A stretch of DNA of 31,930 nucleotides. Origin: Bacillota bacterium. GTDB taxonomy: Bacteria; Bacillota; Clostridia; Acetivibrionales; DSM-1351. Under the pieces are notes generated by a model that did not search any database, had not been told where the DNA came from, and saw only the letters and a program-made list of their open reading frames with translations. Positions 1-7,994 of this stretch are shown one piece after another (the first letter of the stretch is position 1; every line of letters starts with the position of its first letter). Location of the stretch: contig JAEYTP010000095.1 of NCBI GenBank assembly GCA_023433945.1, positions 1-31,930 on the forward strand. Direction: 5' to 3'. The position numbers and the translations under genes are program-made.

Positions 1-89
1 GAATCTTTTTTCCTTTGAATAGCATATTTTAGTGTACTAATAGCTCTTAGTACATAAAAGTAAAGAATGCTTAAGTAATACTTTATCAA
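1..89 (-). CDS. possible 5' end of an unidentified ORF running off the left edge
   Basis: Downstream of the GHKL kinase gene there is a strong ribosome binding site (AGGGAGG, about 100-106) followed after about 8 bases by a TTG codon at 89-87. The frame from that TTG stays open to the window edge and would give a peptide beginning MIKYYLSILYFYVLRAISTL, rich in aromatic and hydrophobic residues. I do not recognise it. It could be a small membrane protein or a signal-peptide-like gene belonging to the adjacent LytTR/GHKL pair, but a chance open frame is quite possible. An 8-bp inverted repeat (33-40 and 47-54) lies inside it. Confidence 0.3.
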   Translation of the reverse strand, partial: MIKYYLSILYFYVLRAISTLKYAIQRKKD

Positions 90-158
90 ATGAGTAGCCT
101 CCCTGCGTTTGGTATACATAATATATACTTATGCAACTAACATAAGGAAGGTTACAGC

Positions 159-1430
159 TTATATAACAACCCTCAGTATAAAAAATCCATCAACAACCGA
201 GAACTGGCAAACGCCTCCAAGGGTTTCCACGATATTTTTAATGGATTGCGTTCCAAATCCATGTCCCTCTCTCTTTGCTTGGGGAAGCTCATTAAAAAAC
301 GTTATATCTTCATTACAAGGATTTTTAACCTGAAAGAGCAGCCTACCATTGTTCATTTCCAACAAGACATGGATATTCTTTTGCATATCAGCTAGCATTG
401 AAACAGCATTGATTGCATTTTCAAGTGCATTTGAAAGTATGGATGTGAATTTAACATCATCACACGGCAAAGTTTCAGGAATTGCTACCTTTGCTATTAA
501 TTCAATATTTAAATCTAAACTTTTTGATTCATAGAATGAAAGTACAGTGTTTACAATTCTATTACTACAAAAGCGCTTTAGCTTAATATTTGAAACCGTT
601 TGCGTAACCTCTTTGAGGTACTTGTTTGCTTCTTCATATTGTTTATTCTCAAGAAACACAGAAATATTATTTAAGTAATGCCTCATATCATGACGAATAA
701 GAGAAAACTCATACTCGTTTTTTAACATTTGCTCAATTTCCTTTATTGACTGTTGTGAATGAATCTCTAATAAGCGTCTCATTTTCTCTTCTTCTATCTT
801 TTTCTCATACTCCTTGAAATAAGCAAGACAGAAAATCAGATAGGAAATGCACACTATAAAGGGCAAAAACTCTGAAACTATAATAATATTATTATAGAGT
901 AAGTCTGTATACACCGTAACACTATAGTCATATACATAATATACAATAGGCATTATGGATACAATCAATATAGTCCTTGAGTCTTTTTTTAGTATGCCTG
1001 ACAAAGGCTTCGAAAAATATATAATAATTAATAGCCCTGAAACAATTGCTGTTATCGATCTCAGAAAAAAAGCCTCATTCATTGTCATTCCAAGCTCATT
1101 ACCAAGAAGGTATATCCACTCGCTTATTTTACAACAGAGGTATGCGCTGATAATTGCCATACAGCTTGGAATAACTCTGCATCTGAATACTGTTATGTAT
1201 AAGATTAGCGATGTAAAATGGGTAATAACAGGATATAAAATCCCAACTGTAATCAAGTCAAATCTTAAATAAAATAAGAATTGAATCAAAAAAGTTATGA
1301 TTGTATATGTAATCAAAATACTTATATTCTTTTTATTCAATTTTATATCTAGGAAGGATGCCGACACGAAAACACCAAATCCCAGAATAATAAAAGACCA
1401 TGAGTAAAGGTAAACTGAAGAATCAATCAA
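159..1430 (-). CDS. GHKL-domain sensor histidine kinase (AgrC-like)
   Basis: Membrane sensor kinase that would autophosphorylate and pass phosphate to the LytTR regulator encoded just upstream. The N-terminal half (about residues 8-205) is a run of roughly six hydrophobic segments with no extracellular domain, as in AgrC-type peptide receptors. A short coiled coil rich in E and K follows, then the dimerisation/phosphoacceptor motif RHDMRHYLNN (H247 in this numbering) and a C-terminal GHKL ATPase domain with N-box (SNALENAINAV) and a degenerate glycine box (REGHGFGTQSIKNIVE). I chose the TTG at 1430 because an AAGGAG sequence lies 9 bases before it and the gene then overlaps the regulator by only 8 bp; an ATG at 1451 is the alternative. 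No AgrB or AgrD gene is visible. Confidence 0.85.
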   Translation of the reverse strand: MIDSSVYLYSWSFIILGFGVFVSASFLDIKLNKKNISILITYTIITFLIQFLFYLRFDLITVGILYPVITHFTSLILYITVFRCRVIPSCMAIISAYLCCKISEWIYLLGNELGMTMNEAFFLRSITAIVSGLLIIIYFSKPLSGILKKDSRTILIVSIMPIVYYVYDYSVTVYTDLLYNNIIIVSEFLPFIVCISYLIFCLAYFKEYEKKIEEEKMRRLLEIHSQQSIKEIEQMLKNEYEFSLIRHDMRHYLNNISVFLENKQYEEANKYLKEVTQTVSNIKLKRFCSNRIVNTVLSFYESKSLDLNIELIAKVAIPETLPCDDVKFTSILSNALENAINAVSMLADMQKNIHVLLEMNNGRLLFQVKNPCNEDITFFNELPQAKREGHGFGTQSIKNIVETLGGVCQFSVVDGFFILRVVI

Positions 1431-2160
1431 GGTAACCTTCTCCTTCTTCATTCTGAAAATAGAAAGCAATAAATTCCTTTTTGAAATACTTTTGCACTTT
1501 TCTCGCAATTGGCACAACTTTTCCTGTTTTTGTAATAACCTCATTTAGTGCAAGAGAATCTAAGTTGGATATATTTACAATAAAGCTTCTATGGCATTTA
1601 AAAAAACCTGCTTTATCACTTAGTAACTGTTCAAAATAATATAAAGGGTCTAGTGATTTTATTGCATTGCCCGATATCAAATAAATCTTTGTGCATTTAT
1701 GTGATGCTTCTATATACTCGATTTCATTAATATATACTTTTTTATATCCATCAATAGTATGTATAACTATACTGCTTTGTACCTTTTGTAGTTCTTGCGT
1801 TACTTTAAAAAGCACCTTGGAAATCTGCTCATAATCTACAGGTTTTAGTAGGTAATTGCTTGCTTCCACGTTGTATGAGTCAACTGCAAATTCTGAAGTT
1901 GAGGTAAGAAATACTATTTTTGCCCTTTCATCGAAGTCCCTTATTTCCTTTGCTGCGTCAATGCCATTTAAAAGTGGCATAACTATGTCTAAAAATATAA
2001 CATCAATTGGCTCACACCTGTTTTCTGCTATTAAATCATCACCATTATCAAATGTTACTATTTCCGTCTCTATACCCGATAACACAATCCATTTTTCTAT
2101 TAAAGCTTTTGCCTGATCAATACATGCTCTATCATCGTCACAAACTGCAATTCGCATCAC
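1423..2160 (-). CDS. LytTR-family response regulator (AgrA-like)
   Basis: Two-domain transcription factor of 245 aa. Residues 3-125 are a receiver domain with the acidic pair in AVCDDD, the phosphoacceptor D58 in IFLDIVMP and the conserved lysine in LLKPVD. Residues about 140-240 form a LytTR DNA-binding domain (VIHTIDGYKKVYINEIEYIE, then FFKCHRSFIVNI). It is the first gene of a pair with the overlapping GHKL kinase. Two ATG codons lie in tandem at the start; upstream is a G-rich run (GGGGGGG) that may serve as ribosome binding site. Targets are unknown. Genes for such pairs usually control peptide-signalled or cell-surface functions, which is inference here. Confidence 0.88.
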   Translation of the reverse strand: MMRIAVCDDDRACIDQAKALIEKWIVLSGIETEIVTFDNGDDLIAENRCEPIDVIFLDIVMPLLNGIDAAKEIRDFDERAKIVFLTSTSEFAVDSYNVEASNYLLKPVDYEQISKVLFKVTQELQKVQSSIVIHTIDGYKKVYINEIEYIEASHKCTKIYLISGNAIKSLDPLYYFEQLLSDKAGFFKCHRSFIVNISNLDSLALNEVITKTGKVVPIARKVQKYFKKEFIAFYFQNEEGEGYLD

Positions 2161-2213
2161 AGCTGCCCCCCCAAAAAATGATTAATAACATAGATGTTAC
2201 CATAATAATTGCC

Positions 2214-2226
2214 GTTGTTCAACAAC
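2214..2226. promoter_or_regulatory. perfect inverted repeat upstream of the LytTR/GHKL pair
   Basis: GTTGTT-C-AACAAC, six-base arms around a single base, sits 54 bp upstream of the regulator's start in an otherwise featureless stretch (2161-2308). It could be an operator. A weak promoter-like pair (TTGAAC, 17 bases, TAACAT) overlaps it. Function is inference. Confidence 0.3.
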
Positions 2227-2308
2227 TTATGTCCATTCACTCCCTAAAAACGACATTTCAGTAAATCATACTTAAAAATCATATGTAAAATTAACTTTAA
2301 TTTAAAAG

Positions 2309-2334
2309 TGGCTCAGTCAAATTTGAATGAGCCA
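2309..2334. terminator. hairpin terminator at the end of the chemosensory operon
   Basis: TGGCTCA and TGAGCCA arms enclose TCAAATTTGA, itself self-complementary, giving a nearly continuous stem. A run of six T follows on the plus strand; on the minus strand the tract is CTTTTAAATT, weaker. It lies 28 bp past the stop of the last operon gene, so it most likely ends that transcript. Confidence 0.7.
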
Positions 2335-2362
2335 TTTTTTATATTTATTAGTCTTTTATATT

Positions 2363-2770
2363 CTATGCTTCCTTTTCATCTATTAATCCTAATTTTCGCA
2401 TAACTTGAACAAATCTAGTAATATCAATAGGCTTTGCAGCATAGGCGTCACATCCGATACTAAAAGCATTTTGTACAAGCTGTGTCTCGGCAAGTGCTGT
2501 GGTCATGATTACCTTTGCCCGGTTCTCAGGAGCAATGCCCTTTTGGATTTCTAAATCTCTTATGTTCTTTAATACCTTAACTCCATCTACCTTTGGCATC
2601 ATAATATCTAGACATATGAGATCATAAGGTTTTTTATCATTGATAGACATTATAAAAGCATCTAAGGTTTCCAATCCATCTACAACCATATCACATTCCC
2701 CATATTTAGAAAGGAACTTAGACAAAAATTTTCTACTAGTTAAATCATCCTCTGCTATTAGAATTCTCAT
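2363..2770 (-). CDS. stand-alone receiver-domain (CheY-like) response regulator
   Basis: A 135-aa single receiver domain with no output domain. The acidic pocket is in LIAEDD, the phosphoacceptor is D55 in LICLDIMMP, and the conserved lysine is K113 in AAKPID. It would take phosphate from a kinase and signal by protein contact. It follows the hybrid kinase by 64 bp and is the last gene of the che operon, so the hybrid kinase is the obvious partner, with CheA as an alternative. The ATG at 2770 is preceded by AGAGGAG; a longer GTG-start reading from 2857 has no such site and would overlap the kinase gene, so I rejected it. Confidence 0.85.
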   Translation of the reverse strand: MRILIAEDDLTSRKFLSKFLSKYGECDMVVDGLETLDAFIMSINDKKPYDLICLDIMMPKVDGVKVLKNIRDLEIQKGIAPENRAKVIMTTALAETQLVQNAFSIGCDAYAAKPIDITRFVQVMRKLGLIDEKEA

Positions 2771-2834
2771 TTTATTCTTCTCCTCTTCAAACTTATTATT
2801 CTTTTCATATATTGTAGTATACTTTAAATAACCT

Positions 2835-5597
2835 CTAATCACATTCTGAATTATCACGCCAATCTTGATGTTCTGCTATCCTATCAATAGTATAAAATAA
2901 CTCACTCATTTGAATTGGTTTTGCTATATATCCGTCAAACCCTAAAGCCAAAAACCTTTCCCTATCTCCTTGCAAAGCATACGCTGTCAAAGCTATCACA
3001 GGGGTATGGTTTGAAGCATCTTGTTTTTCCTTTAGTCGGCTAATTGTTTCTACCCCATTCATCTTTGGCATCTGGATATCCATCAAAATAACATCATATT
3101 TATTTTGCTCAAATAAATCTAATGCTTCTAGTCCGTTATTTGCAGTATATATAACATGGCCTTTTTCCATTAGCATTTTAGAGATAACTCTTTGATTTAC
3201 AAAATCATCCTCCACCAAAAGAATTTTGAGTTGCTTGATTGGTTTTGTAATTTTGGGTATATAATTTGAATCCTTTTCCTTATCAACACCCAACTTAAGC
3301 TTCAAGTAAAAGGAAAAAGTGCTCCCTTTCCCTTTTTCACTTTCAACCTCAATTTTACCTCCCATAAGTTCAATGAGATTCCTTGATATTGCAAGTCCTA
3401 GTCCAGTTCCACCATATTCTTTTGTGAAGGAATTCTCTATCTGACTAAAACTTTGGAACAGTCTATTAATATCCTCCGGAGAAATGCCTATACCAGTATC
3501 TGAAACTATAAACTTTAGTTCTACTTCATCATTTGTTTCAGACAATTTTATAACGGAGATATCAATATCCCCTTTTTCTGTAAATTTAATTGCGTTACTA
3601 ATTAGATTATTCAATATCTGGCTTAGCCTGTTAGGATCACCTACTAATAGCGGTGGTATTGATGAAGCAAATGTATAGTGCAACTCAAGACCCTTATGAT
3701 TTATAGAAGAGGAATGGGTTTTTACTATTTCTACCAATAAACTTTTAAGGTTAAAATTAATATTTTCTATTGTTACCTTACCAGCCTCTAGCTTCGACAA
3801 ATCTAAAATATCGTTAATAATATTTAATAGTGAATTAGCACATGTCTTGGCAGTAAGTAGGTTATCTTTCTGTTCTGTAGATAGTTCTGTCAACATTGTA
3901 AGGTCAACCATACCAATAATTCCATTGATTGGAGTACGGATTTCATGGCTCATATTAGCTAAAAACTCACTTTTCGCCTTATTTGCGGTTTCTGCTAAAT
4001 CCCTTGCTTTTATAAGCTTTTTTTCGGTATCTTTAATGTGAGTAATATCAGTAATTATTACTACTATGTCATTTTCCTTTGGACTATAGATCGCAATATC
4101 AAGCCACTTGTCATATTGTTTAGAATAAAAGTCATCAAGTTGAACACTCTTGCCTTTTACCAGTTTATCCAAAAACTTATTTATGTACTCCATGTGCATA
4201 TCAATGCTGTCAGGAAATAAATCGGAATGATTCTTACCTATTATTCGCTTTTTTGATAGTCCAAAAAGCTTTGGATAGGCTTCATTTACTTCAATATACT
4301 TCAGATCAGCAGGTTTATTTTTATCATCATATATCAATTTGTAATAAGCATATCCTGTTTTCATATTCATAAAAAGTGAGCGATATTTAAGTTGATTATC
4401 CAATACGGTCTTTTCTATCTTCTTGCGTTCAGTAATATCTCTCACAACACTGAAAATTATTCGCTGCTTTCCAAATAAAGTCCCTTGAGAACTTACTTCC
4501 ACTTCAATTGTACTACCATCCTTTCTACGATGTGTTGCTTCGAAAAATATACCGTTTTGATTAGCCTGATTTAATTGATACTTTGTATATCCCCAATTGT
4601 CCCTGATGCTTTTGATGTTCATTGAACATAATTCTTCGTTGGTATAGCCATATGCCTCAATGGCGGCTTGATTTGCTTCTATGATATTTCCATCCAAATC
4701 AAGAAATAGTATAATATCCCGCGCACTATTTATGGTTTTACGATACCGTCTGAGGTCATCTTCAACATCCTTTAGTTCACTTATGTCATAAATTGACCCT
4801 ATGTAGCCAGCGTAGTTTCCGTCCAAATCATTATATGGAGCTCCTACCGCAAGACACCACCGATATTCACCATCATATCTGCGTAATCGATACTCGAACT
4901 GATAACTCCCCCTTGTTTTCATAGCATGTGCTCTCGCATTTATACACTTATCCAAATCTTCGGGGTGAATAGCATTCGCCCAGCAGGCGCCAACTGCTTC
5001 TTCCGGTGTATACCCCGTAAAGTTGTACCATACTTTATTAAAATAATTGTACCTCAAGTTGGTATCGGTCTTCCAAACCATAGAGGGTATCTGGTCAAGT
5101 ATATTGATACTATAATCCCGAGAATTAATCTCTTTATATTTACTTTCAGTAAACATGGCTTTTAGATTGTTTCTTTCGTTAATATGCACTTGTTCCAGCG
5201 TTACTAGCCTTGTAATATCACGAAGGATTATAACAACACCCATCATAGTGCCGTGCGTATTTTTTACAGAGGAACAAGTAGCGGAAACATACTTTATAGA
5301 TCCATTGTCTGTAATAATAGCAGAATTATGCTCAAGATTAGTTATAGTATCGTTAACACGGGAAATTACTATTGGACTCTTTATAACCCCTTTTGTATCA
5401 ACATTTACAAACTTTATAACTGTATCAAAATATTCTCCGATTACCTCATCTGCTTTTAATTCAATAATCGCTTCTGATGGAGCATTTAAATAAACAATTT
5501 TGCCATTAAAGTCTGTTATGATTACTCCCTCGCCAATGCATGCCAAGGCTGCAGTTATGAACTCTAGATTCTCTTCAACCATAAATTTCTTTGGCAT
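2835..5597 (-). CDS. multi-PAS hybrid sensor histidine kinase with C-terminal receiver
   Basis: A 920-aa protein with no membrane segment, so probably cytoplasmic. In order: PAS 1 (about 10-130), PAS 2 (about 165-275, PAS_3 type ending GYIGSIYDISELK), PAS 3 (about 285-395, ending IIFSVVRDITERK), PAS 4 (about 400-522), a coiled-coil linker, HisKA with phosphoacceptor H551 in MSHEIRTPING, HATPase with N-box around 663-668, DTGIG (700-704) and GGTGLGL (729-735), then a receiver with D840 in VILMDIQMPKMNG and K893. It sits 14 bp after cheD in the che operon, an unusual place for a hybrid kinase, and is followed by a lone receiver that could be the next relay step. PAS ligands (haem, flavin or small molecules) cannot be told from sequence. 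Confidence 0.92.
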   Translation of the reverse strand: MPKKFMVEENLEFITAALACIGEGVIITDFNGKIVYLNAPSEAIIELKADEVIGEYFDTVIKFVNVDTKGVIKSPIVISRVNDTITNLEHNSAIITDNGSIKYVSATCSSVKNTHGTMMGVVIILRDITRLVTLEQVHINERNNLKAMFTESKYKEINSRDYSINILDQIPSMVWKTDTNLRYNYFNKVWYNFTGYTPEEAVGACWANAIHPEDLDKCINARAHAMKTRGSYQFEYRLRRYDGEYRWCLAVGAPYNDLDGNYAGYIGSIYDISELKDVEDDLRRYRKTINSARDIILFLDLDGNIIEANQAAIEAYGYTNEELCSMNIKSIRDNWGYTKYQLNQANQNGIFFEATHRRKDGSTIEVEVSSQGTLFGKQRIIFSVVRDITERKKIEKTVLDNQLKYRSLFMNMKTGYAYYKLIYDDKNKPADLKYIEVNEAYPKLFGLSKKRIIGKNHSDLFPDSIDMHMEYINKFLDKLVKGKSVQLDDFYSKQYDKWLDIAIYSPKENDIVVIITDITHIKDTEKKLIKARDLAETANKAKSEFLANMSHEIRTPINGIIGMVDLTMLTELSTEQKDNLLTAKTCANSLLNIINDILDLSKLEAGKVTIENINFNLKSLLVEIVKTHSSSINHKGLELHYTFASSIPPLLVGDPNRLSQILNNLISNAIKFTEKGDIDISVIKLSETNDEVELKFIVSDTGIGISPEDINRLFQSFSQIENSFTKEYGGTGLGLAISRNLIELMGGKIEVESEKGKGSTFSFYLKLKLGVDKEKDSNYIPKITKPIKQLKILLVEDDFVNQRVISKMLMEKGHVIYTANNGLEALDLFEQNKYDVILMDIQMPKMNGVETISRLKEKQDASNHTPVIALTAYALQGDRERFLALGFDGYIAKPIQMSELFYTIDRIAEHQDWRDNSECD

Positions 5598-5611
5598 CTC
5601 TAATCGCCCCT

Positions 5612-6079
5612 TTATATTCTGATAGGCTGTTTCATTATTTTAACTGTTCCTGTCGCAACATCCATTGCTAGAGTTCTGCTGACATTACCACCTGTTTCAT
5701 CAATATTATATAATAGATTCATATTCATTAATATCTTTTTAACCATAGCTATATTCTTTTTACCAATTTGAAATACATCCCCATTAATGGAGTTTGATCC
5801 GCCATATAGATCAATTTTCAGATCCTTTTTGGAACATCCGTACTCTGAACACATCTTATTAATAAATAACGGCAGTCCGCTAGTAGCATAATAACCCGGG
5901 CGTGCATTGATATCAATATCATACGGTGGAGATGGAAGAGCAATATGTATCATACCTGCAACTTTACTAGGAGAGCAATAAGCAGTTACTGCGACGCACG
6001 ATGCAAGCGCAAATGTCTTGATAATATCTTCCCTATTGTTTGAAATAATAAATTCTCCTATACCTACAAATCTATCCAT
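5612..6079 (-). CDS. cheD: CheD, chemoreceptor glutamine deamidase
   Basis: CheD deamidates glutamines on methyl-accepting receptors, making them substrates for CheR, and in Bacillus-type systems also regulates adaptation together with CheC. At 155 aa it has the usual family length. The catalytic set is recognisable: T22 and C28 in TFALASCVAV and H45 in GMIHIALP, matching the Thr/Cys/His spacing of the known enzyme. The C-terminal half has the GGxNxIN-like segment YGGSNSINGDVFQIGKKNI typical of the fold. It starts 9 bp after cheB. No cheC is seen in the window. Confidence 0.93.
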   Translation of the reverse strand: MDRFVGIGEFIISNNREDIIKTFALASCVAVTAYCSPSKVAGMIHIALPSPPYDIDINARPGYYATSGLPLFINKMCSEYGCSKKDLKIDLYGGSNSINGDVFQIGKKNIAMVKKILMNMNLLYNIDETGGNVSRTLAMDVATGTVKIMKQPIRI

Positions 6080-6088
6080 CGTTCCACC

Positions 6089-7114
6089 CTATTTAATCAT
6101 AGAACATATCATTTTTGCAATATTGTTTAGTGAAGTTTGCTTCTCAACCGCACCAATATTATGTGCTACTTTAGGCATGCCATAGACTATAGCTGTTTTC
6201 TCGTCCTGTCCTATAGTTCTTGCACCCTTGCGTCTCATAGAAAGCAAACCCTTTGCCCCATCATACCCCATTCCGGTGAGTATCACTCCAATGGCCTTGT
6301 CTCCAGCTTCTTTTGCAACTGACTCAAAAAGGATGTCAACAGAGGGACAATGTCCATTTACCTTATCACCTTCAAAGCATTCAACACTATATTTTAGGCC
6401 TCTTCTTATTATTTTCATATGTTTACTACCCGGAGCTACCAGCGCAGTGCCTGTTTCAATATAATCGCCTGACTGAGCCTCTTTTACTGTAAAAACAGTT
6501 GAATTATTCAATCTTTCAGCAAACAGCCGCGAGAAGTCTGGTGGTATATGCTGTACAATTACAATTCCAGGTATGGTTTGAGGCAGTTCTTTTAAAATCC
6601 TAGAGATTGCTTCTGTACCTCCAGTTGAAGCTCCAATAGCAATGACCTGACTACAATCCGTTTTCAATGGATTATAGATGGTATTACCTTGAATTTCTGT
6701 ATTGACAGATGGTATCTTGCACACAGAAGCAATTTTTATCTTTAGTATCAGTTCATTTATGAAATTTTCTACGCTTATTACCGACCTAACATCAGGTTTG
6801 CTAACAAAATCAACAGCTCCTGCATTCATCGCATCAAAAACTGCTCCGCTAACTGTACTAACAACAATAGTAGGCAATGGGTATTGTGGCATAAGTCTTC
6901 TAATAAATTCAATTCCATTCATTTTAGGCATTTCCACATCACAAGTCATGACATCTGGTTCATATTGTATAATTTTATCCCTCGCATCAAAGGGGTCATT
7001 CGCTGTAGAGACAACTTGAATACTTAAATCAGATGAGAGTCCTTTCCTTAATACTTCTCTGAAGACAATACTATCATCAACTATTAATACCTTTATTTTT
7101 CTTCTCATCTCCAC
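6089..7114 (-). CDS. cheB: CheB, chemotaxis protein-glutamate methylesterase
   Basis: Removes methyl groups from receptor glutamates during adaptation. Residues 6-125 form the receiver, with VDDS, phosphoacceptor D59 in MTCDVEMPKMNG and K107. A linker leads to the methylesterase domain (about 155-338) with the catalytic triad S163 in IGASTGG, H189 in VQHIPP and D285 in GMGYDGAKG. Length 341 aa is normal. I kept the GTG at 7114 because GAGGTGA lies just before it; an ATG two codons later is the alternative. It forms the adaptation pair with cheR, 59 bp upstream. Confidence 0.95.
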   Translation of the reverse strand: MEMRRKIKVLIVDDSIVFREVLRKGLSSDLSIQVVSTANDPFDARDKIIQYEPDVMTCDVEMPKMNGIEFIRRLMPQYPLPTIVVSTVSGAVFDAMNAGAVDFVSKPDVRSVISVENFINELILKIKIASVCKIPSVNTEIQGNTIYNPLKTDCSQVIAIGASTGGTEAISRILKELPQTIPGIVIVQHIPPDFSRLFAERLNNSTVFTVKEAQSGDYIETGTALVAPGSKHMKIIRRGLKYSVECFEGDKVNGHCPSVDILFESVAKEAGDKAIGVILTGMGYDGAKGLLSMRRKGARTIGQDEKTAIVYGMPKVAHNIGAVEKQTSLNNIAKMICSMIK

Positions 7115-7173
7115 ACTTTCACCTCACAGCGATGTACAAAAGATCCTTTTCTAGTAGCAATACTGTACTTTTA

Positions 7174-7989
7174 TTATTCCTTCCTATAAACAGATGGCAT
7201 AATATACTTAAACCCTATTTTATCACGATTGATTGACTCAGAGTGGCCAATGAATAAGTATCCACCTATTTCTAATGAATCATAAAACTTATTTATCAAT
7301 TCATTTTTTGTATCTAAATCAAAATAAATCATTACATTCCTACAAAAGATTACATGAAATTTTCGTTTAAATGGAAATGTTTTTTCCATTAAATTGAATT
7401 TCCTAAATATTACTTCATTCCTTATTTTATCTGATAGTATGTAGTTTTCACTATCTTTTCTTATAAAATTATTTATTCTCCAATGAGGAGGTATATTCGC
7501 TATCTCCTCATTACTGTACACACCTTTTATTGCTACCTCAAGAACTTTGCTGGATATGTCTGTGGCGAGAATTTTTGTATCCCACCACAGCTTTTGTTGA
7601 CCAAAAAACTCATCAACAATCATTGACAAGGTATATGGTTCCTCTCCAGTAGAACAGCCTGCACTCCATATTCTTATGTCCTTATCCTTCACAACATCAG
7701 CTAGATACGGTAATACCTTATCTCTAAAATAATAGAAATGGTCAACCTCCCTCATAAAAAAGGTATGATTTGTAGTAATTTTGTCTATTAGTGTTGTAAT
7801 GGCTTCACCAGTTTTATCAGAAATAACATACTGATAATATTCGGAAAAATCTTTAAAGCCTTTTTGCATTAGCACATTTTGCAACCTTCCGATTACTAAC
7901 ATCTGTTTTTCTTCTTTTAAGCTAATACCATAATGGGAGTGAATATATTCTGTTAAAAGGCCGTACTCCTTCTTAGTAATTGATATCAT
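7174..7989 (-). CDS. cheR: CheR, chemotaxis protein-glutamate O-methyltransferase
   Basis: Transfers methyl groups from S-adenosylmethionine to receptor glutamates. The N-terminal all-helical domain (1-75) precedes a Rossmann methyltransferase domain with the SAM motif IWSAGCSTGEEPYTLSMI (about 106-123) and FHVIFCRNVMIYFD (about 213-226). At 271 aa it is of usual length and has no tetratricopeptide extension. It begins 5 bp after the receptor gene's stop, with GGAAAG overlapping the end of that gene, so the two are translationally close. Confidence 0.95.
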   Translation of the reverse strand: MISITKKEYGLLTEYIHSHYGISLKEEKQMLVIGRLQNVLMQKGFKDFSEYYQYVISDKTGEAITTLIDKITTNHTFFMREVDHFYYFRDKVLPYLADVVKDKDIRIWSAGCSTGEEPYTLSMIVDEFFGQQKLWWDTKILATDISSKVLEVAIKGVYSNEEIANIPPHWRINNFIRKDSENYILSDKIRNEVIFRKFNLMEKTFPFKRKFHVIFCRNVMIYFDLDTKNELINKFYDSLEIGGYLFIGHSESINRDKIGFKYIMPSVYRKE

Positions 7990-7994
7990 ATTTT

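Noticed and set aside
33..54. Hairpin TGTACTAA/TTAGTACA as a terminator for the GHKL kinase gene
   Set aside because: It is AT-rich, has no T-tract on either strand, and may lie inside an open frame, so I do not call it a terminator.
159..2160. A complete agr quorum-sensing locus
   Set aside because: Only the kinase and regulator are present; no AgrB-type protease or recognisable autoinducer peptide gene is seen within the window.
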